A DNA stretch of 64,000 nt from Methylobacterium sp. AMS5 (GTDB lineage Bacteria > Pseudomonadota > Alphaproteobacteria > Rhizobiales > Beijerinckiaceae). Position numbers and translations under genes: made by a program. The DNA lies in the NCBI RefSeq assembly GCF_001542815.1, contig NZ_CP006992.1, positions 1,741,501 through 1,805,500 on the forward strand, written 5' to 3'. Under the pieces are notes generated by a model that was given only the letters and a program-made list of their open reading frames with translations, did not search any database and had not been told where the DNA came from. Positions 53,294-61,754 of the stretch are shown here, in pieces. Numbering within the stretch: position 1 is the first letter of the stretch; every line of letters starts with the position of its first letter.

Positions 53294-54210
53294 CGCCCGG
53301 ACTGCCCTCGAGCAGGGCTCTGCCCTGGACCCGCGAAAAGGCTCGCCTTTTCGAAATCCGGGCTTTTGCGCGCCAACCTCTCGATCGCCGCCAGCAATTC
53401 GGCGTCGGTGTCGGAGGGGCGCCCGAACAGGCGTGAGACCGCGACCGGCAGGCGCCATGCGGCGACGGCCTCCCGTGGCAGGCCGCTCGCTGTGCGGTAG
53501 GCTTCCACGTACCACGCCGCGATCAGCCGACGTGCCATCCGCACGGGGTGAAGCCGATTGAACCAGGCCGGGCCGAGCCGCCCGTAGCGCAGCACCAGTT
53601 CGGAGCGGGCTACGTCCGCAGCCGGATCGCCCGCGGCGGCCTTCTGCCAGTCGATCAGGCGGAGCCCGGCCGAGGTCGCGATCACGTTGCCGGGATGCAC
53701 GTCGCCGTGACAGAGGCGGTCACCCCGCGGCAGACGGTCGAGGGCAGCGAGGGCTGCCTGCCGCAGGTGCTCCGGCACCCGCGCGCCCTCGATCTGGCCC
53801 CGGAGACGGGCATGCTGCGAGGGTAGGCCGGGGGCGGGACAGGCATGGATCGCGTGCTGGACCCGTGCCACGCGGCGCAAAGCCAGCAGCAGCCCGAGCG
53901 GATTGCAGGCATAACGCACGGTCATCGGCGAACCATCGAGGCGCGCGAACAGGATGCCGGTGCGCCCGGCCCGTCGGACGATGCCGAGCGCCTTCGGCGC
54001 CGGCAGGCCGAAACCATGGGCGAGGCGGCTCGCGGCCCACTCGTTCGCAACCGCCTCCGGCTCGAAGGGCTGCCGGTAGAGCTTCACCACCCGGTCCGGC
54101 CCTGCGGCGAACACCTCGGAACTGCGGCCTGCCCCGATGCGATCCGGCACCGCGACGGAAGGGGCATGTCCAGGCAAGGACAGGGCACGGATCGACAGGG
54201 CACGGATCAT
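53257..54210 (-). CDS. Phosphotransferase-family kinase (APH fold)
   Basis: A 317-residue protein of the aminoglycoside-phosphotransferase/choline-kinase fold. Start at ATG 54210 behind CGGAGCC (an upstream ATG at 54252 is possible). Visible kinase motifs are V-V-K-L-Y-R (ATP-site Lys), the catalytic loop L-C-H-G-D-V-H-P-G-N and the metal motif L-I-D-W-Q. Substrate unknown; members phosphorylate small molecules or sugars and antibiotic modification is not implied. The C-terminal 35 residues are low-complexity and overlap ggt, which may mean the real protein lost an earlier stop. Confidence 0.85.
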   Translation of the reverse strand: MIRALSIRALSLPGHAPSVAVPDRIGAGRSSEVFAAGPDRVVKLYRQPFEPEAVANEWAASRLAHGFGLPAPKALGIVRRAGRTGILFARLDGSPMTVRYACNPLGLLLALRRVARVQHAIHACPAPGLPSQHARLRGQIEGARVPEHLRQAALAALDRLPRGDRLCHGDVHPGNVIATSAGLRLIDWQKAAAGDPAADVARSELVLRYGRLGPAWFNRLHPVRMARRLIAAWYVEAYRTASGLPREAVAAWRLPVAVSRLFGRPSDTDAELLAAIERLARKSPDFEKASLFAGPGQSPARGQSGRYRSGPSASVPR

Positions 54211-54639
54211 GGCTACGGCTCCGAGCACGCTCCGAGAAAGGCTCGCTCGCATGCGAACAAGCCCATCCGTCCCCCTCGCGACCTTGATACAGCCAGGCTA
54301 TTCTTTGGAAAATTTCATTTGCTATTCCGGATTTGCACGCATTGTCGGCGGTCAATCTCGCCGAATTTCAGTAACAAAAGTGATTTTCTATAATTAGAAT
54401 GGCACGAAACAAGATGGCTTCATCTTATATGCCGAGCATCTTTACGGCCTACCCTGCATTGCTCGCCGGTCATGGCACCAGGCGCTGAATTCCCGGGATG
54501 AATGCCTTTCATCGGGTCGGCGGCCTGCCGGAAAAGCGGTGGGGGCGGGCGCGGCGCCGCGCGACGGGTTTCCTCGGCCCGGCGGTGGGCAAGCGCAGGC
54601 GCACACGGTAAAGGAGCGCCATCCTCACGCGGACCGCCG
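54211..54639. other. Gene-free spacer, partly AT-rich
   Basis: About 430 bp. The part at 54300-54420 is AT-rich (TTGGAAAATTTCATTTGC, GATTTTCTATAATTAG) and may contain promoters for both flanking genes. A ribosome-site-like AAGGAGC at 54610 lies too far from the plsC ATG to decide the start. Confidence 0.55.
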
Positions 54640-55431
54640 ATGCTCCTCTTCCGCTCGCTCGCCTTCAACCTCTCCTTCTACGTCGCGACGGCCCTGATCG
54701 CGATCCTGGGAAGTCCGGCGCTTGCCTCGCGCAAGGCCACGATCCGGGTGGCGCAGTTCTGGGGCCGCACGGTGGTGTTTCTGCTGCGCGTGATCGGCGG
54801 GACGCGGGTGGAGTTCCGCGGCCTGGAGAACATCCCCAAGGGCCCGCTGCTGGTCGCCGCCAAGCATCAATCCGCGCTGGAGACGCTGGCGCTCACGATC
54901 CCGTTCGATGATTTCGGCTACGTGCTCAAGCGCGAGCTGATGTGGATTCCGGTGGTCGGCTGGTACTTCGCCCGGGGCGGCATGGTGCCGATCGATCGCT
55001 CGAAGGGCACACGGGCGATGGCGGCGATGAACCGGGCGGCGGCGCAGGCCATCCGCGACGGGCGCCAGCTCATTATCTTCCCCGAGGGCACCCGCCGCCC
55101 GGCCGGCGCCCCGCCCGCGTACAAGCAGGGCGCTTCCCATCTCTACGCGGCGCTGAACGTGCCCTGCCTGCCCGTGGCGCTGAATACCGGCCTCTATTGG
55201 CGCCGCCGCGGCTTTCGCCGGATGCCGGGCACGACGGTGATCGAGTTCCTGCCGGTCATCCCGCCGGGATTGGCGCGTCCCGCCTTCCTCAAGGAGCTGC
55301 AGACCCGCATCGAGACGGCCTCCGATGCGCTGCTGGCGGAGGGCCGGGACGACCTCGCCCGCCACGGCCACCCGATCGCCGTGGCGATGGGCGGTTCGAC
55401 GCCCGCACCGGATACGTCCGGGACGCTGTGA
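54640..55431 (+). CDS. plsC: 1-acyl-sn-glycerol-3-phosphate acyltransferase
   Basis: A 263-residue membrane-bound PlsC that acylates lysophosphatidic acid to phosphatidic acid. The catalytic motif reads H76-Q-S-A-L-E81 (HX4E rather than HX4D; E is seen in related alphaproteobacterial enzymes), then M-V-P-I-D-R-S (block II) and F-P-E-G-T-R (block III). One or two N-terminal hydrophobic helices anchor it. ATG 54640 (M-L-L-F-R-S-L-A-F-N) is chosen for the family start; upstream frame is poorly coding. It converges on the P-loop gene with 3 bp between stops. Confidence 0.94.
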   Translation: MLLFRSLAFNLSFYVATALIAILGSPALASRKATIRVAQFWGRTVVFLLRVIGGTRVEFRGLENIPKGPLLVAAKHQSALETLALTIPFDDFGYVLKRELMWIPVVGWYFARGGMVPIDRSKGTRAMAAMNRAAAQAIRDGRQLIIFPEGTRRPAGAPPAYKQGASHLYAALNVPCLPVALNTGLYWRRRGFRRMPGTTVIEFLPVIPPGLARPAFLKELQTRIETASDALLAEGRDDLARHGHPIAVAMGGSTPAPDTSGTL

Positions 55432-55434
55432 AGA

Positions 55435-55929
55435 TCAGCCGGCCGCGAAACGGTGGACGGCGGATGGCCCACGCAGGACGATCCGGCGTCCGGCGAAACT
55501 CTGGATCAGGGCGAGGTGGCGCACCCGGCGGATGCGGTTCCAGCGTGCGGTGTCGCGCAGGAATTCCAGGGTGAGCTGCTCCGGGCAGCCCTCGGGCCCT
55601 TCGGGCCGGACGCGCCCCAAGCTCGACAGCGTCCGCCGCAGCACCTGCGCCGTGCAGCGCCAAGCCGGCATGTCGAGGTCGATCACCGTGTCGGCGCGCG
55701 CGAACCGGGGCGCGATCGTGTCGGTATAGTTGCCGTCGATGACCCAGGCGGGGAGGGCGGCGATCCGCTCGACCTCGGCGCGGAAGGCGGCGGGCTCGGC
55801 CTCGATCCAGCCGGGTCGCCAATAGGCGCGGTCGAGATGGAACGCCGGCAGGCTGTGCCGGGCGCCGAGTTGCCGGGCCAGGGTCGATTTTCCGCTGCCG
55901 GGCGGCCCGAGGACGACTACCCGTCTCAC
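55435..55929 (-). CDS. P-loop kinase-like (adenylate-kinase-related) protein
   Basis: A 164-residue P-loop protein starting at GTG 55929, which overlaps the metW stop by four bases (GTGA). It has V-V-V-L-G-P-P-G-S-G-K-S-T (Walker A at residues 8-16), an early H-L-D-R-A-Y-W-R-P-G-W motif and V-I-D-G-N-Y-T-D. This is the pattern of FlaR/topology-modulation-type proteins, small kinases related to shikimate and adenylate kinase. Substrate unknown. Coupling to metW suggests cotranscription with the methionine genes. Confidence 0.85.
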   Translation of the reverse strand: MRRVVVLGPPGSGKSTLARQLGARHSLPAFHLDRAYWRPGWIEAEPAAFRAEVERIAALPAWVIDGNYTDTIAPRFARADTVIDLDMPAWRCTAQVLRRTLSSLGRVRPEGPEGCPEQLTLEFLRDTARWNRIRRVRHLALIQSFAGRRIVLRGPSAVHRFAAG

Positions 55930-56615
55930 CCTCGCCCGGCCCCGCGCCGGAGCAGGAACACGCCCTGCGCGCCGATCAGGTTCCAGAACCACCACGGCAT
56001 CGAGAAGCGCATCGGCCGTCCCCGCACGTCGAGGGCGGTCGCCTTCTCGATGCGGGCGCCGACATCCCGGCACAGGCCGACGAAGTCGCGGATCGTGCAG
56101 TGGTGGATGTTGGGGGTCTCGTACCACGTCTCCGGCATGATCTCCGTGACCGGCATCCGCCCGCGGAAGGCGAGTTCGGCCCGCACCCGCCAATGGCCGA
56201 AATTCGGGAACGAGATGATGACCTGCCGCCCGATCCGCAAAAGGTGCTCCAGCACGATGCGCGGATTGCGGGTCGCCTGAATCGTCTGGGACAGGACCAC
56301 GACGTCGAATGCGTCGTCGGGGTAGTTGGCGAGATCCGTGTCGGCATCGCCCTGGATCACCGGCAGGCCGCGGGCGAGGCAGGCGTTCACACCCTCGCGC
56401 GACAATTCGATGCCGCGGCCATCGACGCCGCGGCGGTCGCGCAGGAGCGCTAGCAGCGAGCCGTCGCCGCAGCCGATGTCGAGGACGCGTGCGCCCGGCG
56501 GCACGAGGCCGAGCACGACGATATGATCGACGCGCGCCGTGCCCTCGCCACGGGGCAGCGCCTCGGCAGCTTCCCAGGGAACGCCGGAGGCGGCATCGGT
56601 GAAGCTCTCGCTCAT
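55926..56615 (-). CDS. metW: MetW, methionine biosynthesis partner protein
   Basis: A 229-residue SAM-methyltransferase-fold protein found beside metX in proteobacteria. Motifs: R-V-L-D-I-G-C-G-D-G-S (SAM loop I), G-R-G-I-E-L-S, Q-G-D-A-D-T-D-L, L-S-Q-T-I-Q-A-T-R-N-P, and S-F-P-N-F-G-H-W, all characteristic of MetW. It is known to act with MetX in homoserine acylation. The gene follows metX by 18 bp on the same strand. Confidence 0.95.
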   Translation of the reverse strand: MSESFTDAASGVPWEAAEALPRGEGTARVDHIVVLGLVPPGARVLDIGCGDGSLLALLRDRRGVDGRGIELSREGVNACLARGLPVIQGDADTDLANYPDDAFDVVVLSQTIQATRNPRIVLEHLLRIGRQVIISFPNFGHWRVRAELAFRGRMPVTEIMPETWYETPNIHHCTIRDFVGLCRDVGARIEKATALDVRGRPMRFSMPWWFWNLIGAQGVFLLRRGAGRG

Positions 56616-56633
56616 CGTCTCACAGTCCAGCTC

Positions 56634-57851
56634 TCAAAGGCCTCTGGCGCGCGCGGCCGCGTCGATAAAACCCTTCGCGGCGGAGAACATCGTCGGCTCG
56701 TCGAGCAGGAAGGCGTCGTGGCCCTTGTCGCTCTCCACTTCGACGAAGGCGACGGGAGCGGCGACCGCATTCAGCGCGTGGACGATGGCGCGGGAATCGG
56801 CGGTCGGGAACAACCAGTCCGAGGTGAAGGACATCACGCAGAAGCGGGTCTTCGAGCCGCGGAAGGCGTTGCCGAGCACGCCGCCATGGTCCTCGGCGAG
56901 GTCGAAATAGTCCATCGCCCGCGTCAGATAGAGGTAGGCGTTGGCATCGAACCGCTCGACGAAGCTGAGCCCCTGGTGGCGCAGATAGCTCTCGATCTGG
57001 AAATCGGCGTTGAAGGAGAAAGTCGGCGCCGCCCGGTTCTGCAGGCGGCGGCCGAACTTGCGGTGCAGCGCCGGCTCGGACAGGTAGGTGATGTGCGCGC
57101 CCATCCGCGCGACGCCCAGCCCCTTGGACGGCCTCGTGCCGGCCTCGAGATAGCGGCCCTCTTCCCAGGCCGGATCGGCCATGATCGCCTGCCTGCCGAC
57201 CTCGTGGAAGGCGATGTTCTGGGCCGAGTGCCGCGCGCCGGTGGCGATGGGCATGGCGGCAAACACCCGCTCGGGGAAGAGCGAGGCCCATTGCAGCACC
57301 TGCATCCCGCCCATCGAGCCGCCGATACAGAGGAACAGGTCGGGGATGCCGAGCCGGTCGAGCAGCATCGCCTGGGCGCGGACCATGTCGCGGATCGTCA
57401 CCAAGGGGAAGTCGAGCCCGTAGGGGCGGCCCGTCTCGGGGTTGAGCGAGGCGGGTCCGGTCGAGCCCATGCACGAGCCGATGACGTTCGAGCAGACGAC
57501 GAAGTAGCGGTTGGTATCGACCGGCTTGCCCGGCCCCACCAACGTCTCCCACCAGCCGGGCTTTCCCGTTACGGGGTGGGGCTGCGCGAAATGCTGGTCG
57601 CCGGTGAGCGCGTGGCAGATCAGCACCGCGTTGGAGCGCGCGGCGTTGAGGATGCCGGCGGTCTGGTAGGCGATCTGGAACGGGCCAAGTCGGGCCCCGG
57701 AATCCATCGCGAGTGGTTCGTCGGCGGAAAACAGCATCACCGGGCTGCGCGGGTCGGACGCCAGCGAGGTCTCGTAGACCGCTCGGCGCGCATCGTCCCG
57801 CTGGACGATCTCAGCGCCGCGCTCGGCGTTCTGGGTGAAGGTGGAATCCAT
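56634..57851 (-). CDS. metX: Homoserine O-acetyltransferase (MetX)
   Basis: A 405-residue alpha/beta-hydrolase-fold enzyme that activates homoserine for methionine synthesis. Features: I-A-Y-Q-T-A-G near residue 60, [25 protein letters not shown], the nucleophile Ser179 in C-I-G-G-S-M-G-G-M, and the catalytic His in D-K-G-H-D-A-F-L. Whether the acyl donor is acetyl- or succinyl-CoA cannot be decided here. The 393 bp upstream (57852-58244, divergent to msrB) hold a GC-rich hairpin near the start and a TATGAT -10-like box near 57985. Confidence 0.95.
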   Translation of the reverse strand: MDSTFTQNAERGAEIVQRDDARRAVYETSLASDPRSPVMLFSADEPLAMDSGARLGPFQIAYQTAGILNAARSNAVLICHALTGDQHFAQPHPVTGKPGWWETLVGPGKPVDTNRYFVVCSNVIGSCMGSTGPASLNPETGRPYGLDFPLVTIRDMVRAQAMLLDRLGIPDLFLCIGGSMGGMQVLQWASLFPERVFAAMPIATGARHSAQNIAFHEVGRQAIMADPAWEEGRYLEAGTRPSKGLGVARMGAHITYLSEPALHRKFGRRLQNRAAPTFSFNADFQIESYLRHQGLSFVERFDANAYLYLTRAMDYFDLAEDHGGVLGNAFRGSKTRFCVMSFTSDWLFPTADSRAIVHALNAVAAPVAFVEVESDKGHDAFLLDEPTMFSAAKGFIDAAARARGL

Positions 57852-57862
57852 CGCGTGTCCCG

Positions 57863-57901
57863 GGTGCCGGCCCTGGAACCGGTCCCAAGCGGCCCGGCAC
57901 C
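57863..57901 (-). promoter_or_regulatory. Leader hairpin immediately before metX
   Basis: An 8-bp stem (57863-57870 with 57894-57901) encloses a second inverted repeat (GGAACCGGTCCC). The hairpin ends about 11 bases before the metX ATG, close to where the ribosome site must lie. It does not match a SAM riboswitch I can recognise. A role in translation control is possible. Confidence 0.35.
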
Positions 57902-58244
57902 GACGGTCCCGCCGGTCTTGAGGGCGGGCGGGTGAGACGATGCACCCGCGAGCCTGTCTCGGGGGCCTGTCTTGGCCGGCTGATCATAGCAGGTAGTGTG
58001 CGCATCCCCGAGCGTCAACGCGGCGCGAGGGCGGATCCGGGACAACCGGGCTGAAGAGACGCGTGAGAGTTGCGCCGGTGACGCCGAGGCCGGAGCGGCC
58101 TGCGGCGGTTCGTCTTCGCGGCGGTCCTACCGGTTCCGTGCTATCGATTGCGCGCGATTGATCATCCCCGTCACGTCGCCGGCATCGGAGGCAGCCCGTC
58201 TCCCTTCGGAGCTGGCGGACCGCAGTCCATCGGAGTCCTCGCGC

Positions 58245-58748
58245 ATGAACCGCCGCCAGACCTTGCGTGCCGGAGCCTCGCTGCTGGGGCTCCTCGCGGC
58301 CTCCCGCCTGACATCCGTGATGACCGGTCCCGCCTCCGCGGCGGGCTTCGAGGTCGAGAAATCCGACGCCGAGTGGCGTGCGCGGCTCTCGCCCGCCGCC
58401 TACCGGGTGCTGCGCGAGCACGGCACCGAGCGGGCCTATACGAGCCCGCTCAACGGTGAGAAGCGTCCGGGCCGCTTCGTCTGCGCCGGTTGCGACCTGC
58501 CGCTGTTCTCGTCGAAGACCAAGTTCGAGAGCGGCACCGGCTGGCCGAGCTTCTTCGAAACGCTCCCCGGTGCGGTCGGCACGCAGGTCGACGGCGCCTA
58601 CGGCATGCGGCGCACGGAGGTGCATTGCCGCCGCTGCGGCGGCCATCTCGGCCACGTCTTCGAGGACGGCCCGAAGCCCACCGGCCTGCGCTACTGCATG
58701 AACGGCGTGTCCCTGCGCTTCGAGCCCGCCGCCGACGGCCCCGCCTGA
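58245..58748 (+). CDS. msrB: Peptide methionine-(R)-S-oxide reductase MsrB, exported by Tat
   Basis: A 167-residue MsrB. The N-terminus N-R-R-Q-T-L-R-A-G followed by a hydrophobic stretch is a twin-arginine export signal, so the enzyme repairs oxidised methionine in the periplasm. The zinc site is Cys80, Cys83, Cys128, Cys131 (C-A-G-C, C-R-R-C) and the catalytic cysteine is Cys151 (L-R-Y-C-M-N). G-T-G-W-P-S-F and H-L-G-H-V-F are family marks. msrA follows on the same strand across repeat copy E. Confidence 0.95.
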   Translation: MNRRQTLRAGASLLGLLAASRLTSVMTGPASAAGFEVEKSDAEWRARLSPAAYRVLREHGTERAYTSPLNGEKRPGRFVCAGCDLPLFSSKTKFESGTGWPSFFETLPGAVGTQVDGAYGMRRTEVHCRRCGGHLGHVFEDGPKPTGLRYCMNGVSLRFEPAADGPA

Positions 58749-58749
58749 C

Positions 58750-58822
58750 ACGATGTTCTATCCTCTTGTTTTTGCATCACCCTTTTCCCGAAAGCCGAAG
58801 CCCGCCTTTCGGGATGATGCAT
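58750..58822. repeat. Dispersed palindromic repeat, copy E
   Basis: About 73 bp between msrB and msrA, sharing TATCCTCTTGTTTTTGCATCA and CCTTTCGGGATGATGC with copies C and A. It begins 2 bp after the msrB stop and ends 18 bp before the msrA start, so it is inside the likely msrBA transcript. Confidence 0.85.
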
Positions 58823-58839
58823 TGGAAGGATTCAGGATC

Positions 58840-59562
58840 ATGACCCGCGAACGCTTCCGTCCCCGCACATCCAGCCTCGTCGGCGACCTGCTCGGCCTCG
58901 CCCTGCTCGCCGGTGCAGCCCTTCCCCTGGCACCCGCCGCGGCGGAGGAGGGTGGGCAACGCCTGCCCGAGGCGGCGATGACCGCGAAGGAGGGTTCGGG
59001 CCTGCGCACGGCGACCTTCGCGGGCGGCTGCTTCTGGGGCGTGCAGGGCGTGTTCCAGCACGTGAAAGGCGTGAAGAACGCGGTCTCGGGCTATGCCGGC
59101 GGCACCCGGGCGAGCGCCCGCTACGACGAGGTCGGCACCGGCCGTACCGCCCATGCGGAAGCGGTGCAGGTCACCTACGATCCGGCTTTGGTCCGCTACG
59201 ACGAGTTGCTGCAGATCTTCTTCTCGGTGGCGCTCGACCCGACCGAGGTGAACCGGCAGGGCCCCGATACCGGCCCGCAATACCGCTCGGCGCTGTTCCC
59301 CGCGGATGCGGAGCAGGCCAAGGTCGCCAAGGCCTACATCGCCCAGCTCGACGGGACGAAGGTGTTCTCGAAGCCCATCGCCACCAAGATCGAGTCCGGC
59401 GCCTTCTACCCGGCGGAAGCCTATCACCAGGACTACATGAGCCTGCACCCGACCAACAGCTACATCGCCGTCAACGACGCACCGAAGCTGCGGGATCTGA
59501 AGGCCCTGTTTCCCGAGCGGGCGAACGCGCAGCCGGTCCTGGTGGGCCGCCCGCCGGCTTGA
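58840..59562 (+). CDS. msrA: Peptide methionine-(S)-S-oxide reductase MsrA, exported
   Basis: A 240-residue MsrA; ATG 58840 follows AAGGATT. Its N-terminal hydrophobic segment (L-L-G-L-A-L-L-A-G-A-A-L-P-L-A-P-A-A-A) after R-x-R residues is an export signal, giving a periplasmic enzyme. Catalytic Cys64 lies in A-G-G-C-F-W-G; other marks are V-S-G-Y-A-G-G, D-P-T-x-x-N-R-Q-G-P-D-x-G-x-Q-Y-R-S, and Y-H-Q-D-Y. With MsrB it covers both stereoisomers of methionine sulfoxide. A bidirectional hairpin follows. Confidence 0.95.
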   Translation: MTRERFRPRTSSLVGDLLGLALLAGAALPLAPAAAEEGGQRLPEAAMTAKEGSGLRTATFAGGCFWGVQGVFQHVKGVKNAVSGYAGGTRASARYDEVGTGRTAHAEAVQVTYDPALVRYDELLQIFFSVALDPTEVNRQGPDTGPQYRSALFPADAEQAKVAKAYIAQLDGTKVFSKPIATKIESGAFYPAEAYHQDYMSLHPTNSYIAVNDAPKLRDLKALFPERANAQPVLVGRPPA

Positions 59563-59567
59563 GGAGA

Positions 59568-59602
59568 CTTTCTCCCCTCCCCACGAGAGGGGGAGGGGAA
59601 AG
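59568..59602. terminator. Bidirectional terminator between msrA and bfr
   Basis: CTTTCTCCCCTCCCC and GGGGGAGGGGAAAG form a long stem with one bulge around ACGAG. The A/T-flanked ends give a terminator in both directions, fitting the convergent genes on either side (45 bp apart). Confidence 0.75.
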
Positions 59603-59607
59603 AGCGA

Positions 59608-60105
59608 TCACTCCTTCTCGGGCGCGATCTGCTCCAGGCCGCCGACATGGCGCTGGGCGTAGAGCGGCAGGCCGATCTGGCCGATCAGGTCGAGCTGCGT
59701 CTCGAGGAAGTCGATATGGCCTTCCTCGTCCTCGGCCAGATCCTCGAACAGCCGCTTGGAGACGCGATCATTGATCGAGTCGCAGTATTTGGCGGCTTCG
59801 AGATAGAGCGAGCGCGCCTCGTTTTCGGCGGCGAGGTCGCACTCGATGATCTCCTGAACGTTCTGGCCGATCCGCAGGGGATCGAGTTCCTGCAGGTTCG
59901 GGAAGCCGTCGAGGAACAGGATCCGGTCGATGAACCGATCCGCGTGGTTCATCTCTTCGATGGATTCTTTGCGCCAGAACTTGGCGAGATCGACGTAACC
60001 CCAATCGTTCAGCAGGCGGAAGTGCAGCCAGTACTGGCTGACCGCCGTCAACTCGCTGCGCAAGCCGCGGTTGAGATACTCGATGACCTTAGCGTCGCCC
60101 TTCAT
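59608..60105 (-). CDS. bfr: Bacterioferritin
   Basis: A 165-residue iron-storage protein forming a 24-mer shell with heme between subunits. The heme ligand Met52 (I-E-E-M-N-H) and ferroxidase residues Glu18, Glu51 and His54, plus C-terminal [10 protein letters not shown], are present. Length and start ([12 protein letters not shown]) are typical. The bfd gene lies 40 bp upstream on the same strand. Confidence 0.97.
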   Translation of the reverse strand: MKGDAKVIEYLNRGLRSELTAVSQYWLHFRLLNDWGYVDLAKFWRKESIEEMNHADRFIDRILFLDGFPNLQELDPLRIGQNVQEIIECDLAAENEARSLYLEAAKYCDSINDRVSKRLFEDLAEDEEGHIDFLETQLDLIGQIGLPLYAQRHVGGLEQIAPEKE

Positions 60106-60145
60106 TCACCTCTCTCCTCGCGAGGCGTCGGGACGAATGATCGTC

Positions 60146-60436
60146 TCAGGCTGCGACGCCCTCGGGCTCCCTTGTAGTTTGGAATGATCCCAAACTGCAA
60201 GACGCTTCACAGGTCGTCGAACAGGCATGTGCACCGCCATGCGCGGCGGTGTGCGCCTGCGCTTCGTCCATGGCGTTGCGCAGGATCGAGCGGATGGTGC
60301 GCGCGCAGCGTCCGCATTTCGGACTGCAGCCGAGACAGCCATAGACCTGGGCCGGGGTGCGGGGACAGCCCGGACCCGGCTGCAGGCACGCGCGCACCTG
60401 TCCGTCGGAGAGGACGTTGCAAGAGCAGACAATCAT
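60146..60436 (-). CDS. bfd: Bacterioferritin-associated ferredoxin
   Basis: A 96-residue [2Fe-2S] protein that reduces bacterioferritin to release iron. Likely cluster ligands are Cys4, Cys6, Cys41 and Cys44 (M-I-V-C-S-C-N and K-C-G-R-C). It is longer than the usual 64-72 residues: an extra C-terminal part is Cys- and His-rich (H-G-G-A-H-A-C-S-T-T-C-E-A-S-C). Start ATG 60436 gives the standard Bfd N-terminus. It is followed by bfr, an iron-responsive pair. Confidence 0.93.
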   Translation of the reverse strand: MIVCSCNVLSDGQVRACLQPGPGCPRTPAQVYGCLGCSPKCGRCARTIRSILRNAMDEAQAHTAAHGGAHACSTTCEASCSLGSFQTTREPEGVAA

Positions 60437-60776
60437 GCGGGATCGCAACCTGTCGTGCCTGTCGGGAAGCCCGGCCCGCGTGAGCCGCGCAGCCCGAAGT
60501 CTCCGATCATTCCCGCCGCTCAAAGCCACCGGAAACCGGCCGATTTGAGGCAGATGCAGATTAGAATGATTGAAAACTTCAAGCTTTTCAGCACTTTAGC
60601 GGCCGATCCGGCCTCTGGCAACTCCTGACGGGCACGATTGAATGCGGCACGAGCCTTCGTCGCGACCGGCCTTTCCGCGCTACGGGATTGTCATCCGCCG
60701 GTGCACGCCTGAGCGAACGCCATCGCCGAAAACGTGAAATTCGCCTGCCGAACTCTGGCGCTGCCGGTCGCGCGGC
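60437..60776. other. Upstream region of bfd, no gene
   Basis: About 340 bp. At 60559-60577 the AT-rich GATTAGAATGATTGAAAAC resembles half of an Irr/ICE-type iron box (TTTAGAA-N-TTCTAAA), which would fit iron control of bfd-bfr; the match is partial. No gene is supported. Confidence 0.35.
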
Positions 60777-61640
60777 TCAATGCGCCATCAGCACCGGCAC
60801 GGTCGCATGCGACAGGATGTGGCTGGTCGGCCCGCCGAAGATCATCTGGCGCAGGCGGCTCTGGGTGTAGGCGCCCTTGATCAGAAGGTCGCAGCCGAAC
60901 GATTCGGCGGTGTCGAGGTAGAGTTCGCCAGGGGTGCGGCGGCCGGCCGGCAGCGCCTTGTGGGCGGCCTCGATGCCTTCGCAGGCCAGCGAGCGGGCCA
61001 CGTCCTCCGCGCTCGGTCCCGGCACCATGCCGCCCTCGGCGCTGACCACGAGCACCCGCCGGGCGCGGCGCAGGAAGGGCATGGCGAAGGCGACGGCTCT
61101 GGCCGTCTCGGTCGAGCCGTTCCAGGCGATCAGGACCGCCTCCCCGAGGCAGGCCGGCGCGACCGGCGGCGCAAGCAGGATCGGGCGCCCGCTCTCGAAC
61201 AGGGCGGTCTCGAAGGTGGTCATGCGCGGCGACCCGTCATCGGTGCCGGGGCGCCCGACGACGGTGGCCGAGAACAGCCGCGCATACTGGCCGAGGAAGG
61301 CGTCGCCCGGCGGCACGTCGGGCTGCCAGCGGTAGCGCGGACCGGCATTGGCCGCCGCATCCGGCGCGCAGGAGGCGCCGGGCTCGCGCCGGGGCAGACC
61401 GGCCGCCTCCATCGCCGCCACGAAGCGCTGGCCCGCATCCTGCGCCTCGGCCTGGTCGGCCTCCTCGTCGCGCAGCCACGTCATGCCGCCGACCATGTCG
61501 ACCGGCACGTATTCGGCGAGCGCCGGGCGCAGGGCCACGCCCTCGATCAGGCTGCCGAAGCGGCGCGCCACCAGCACCGCCGTGGCGAAGACAGAGGGCA
61601 GGGCGTCGTGGAGGGTGACCGGAACGAGCAGGGTCTTCAT
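60777..61640 (-). CDS. Universal stress protein (UspA family)
   Basis: A 287-residue two-domain-length protein. Start ATG 61640 gives M-K-T-L-L-V-P-V-T-L-H-D. The first half is degenerate; the second half (from A-V-L-I-A-W-N-G-S-T-E-T-A-R-A-V) carries the USP ATP-site-like end G-A-Y-T-Q-S-R-L-R-Q-M-I-F-G-G-P-T-S-H-I-L. Such proteins support survival under stress; the exact role is unknown. It stands alone. Confidence 0.9.
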   Translation of the reverse strand: MKTLLVPVTLHDALPSVFATAVLVARRFGSLIEGVALRPALAEYVPVDMVGGMTWLRDEEADQAEAQDAGQRFVAAMEAAGLPRREPGASCAPDAAANAGPRYRWQPDVPPGDAFLGQYARLFSATVVGRPGTDDGSPRMTTFETALFESGRPILLAPPVAPACLGEAVLIAWNGSTETARAVAFAMPFLRRARRVLVVSAEGGMVPGPSAEDVARSLACEGIEAAHKALPAGRRTPGELYLDTAESFGCDLLIKGAYTQSRLRQMIFGGPTSHILSHATVPVLMAH

Positions 61641-61754
61641 GGCCGGCCTCCGCAGCGTGCGAGGAACGAGAGGGACGTGACGGCCGGAGGCTAGTGCGAA
61701 ACGGGGTTCGGGAAAACCGCCCATCACGCTGTCATCCCCGCTGTCATCCTTGCC

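Noticed and set aside
57852..58000. SAM-II riboswitch upstream of metX
   Set aside because: The expected conserved pseudoknot sequence blocks were not found; only a GC-rich hairpin is present.
59647..60177. Plus-strand frame opposite bacterioferritin
   Set aside because: Antisense of a clearly identified gene; no family features.
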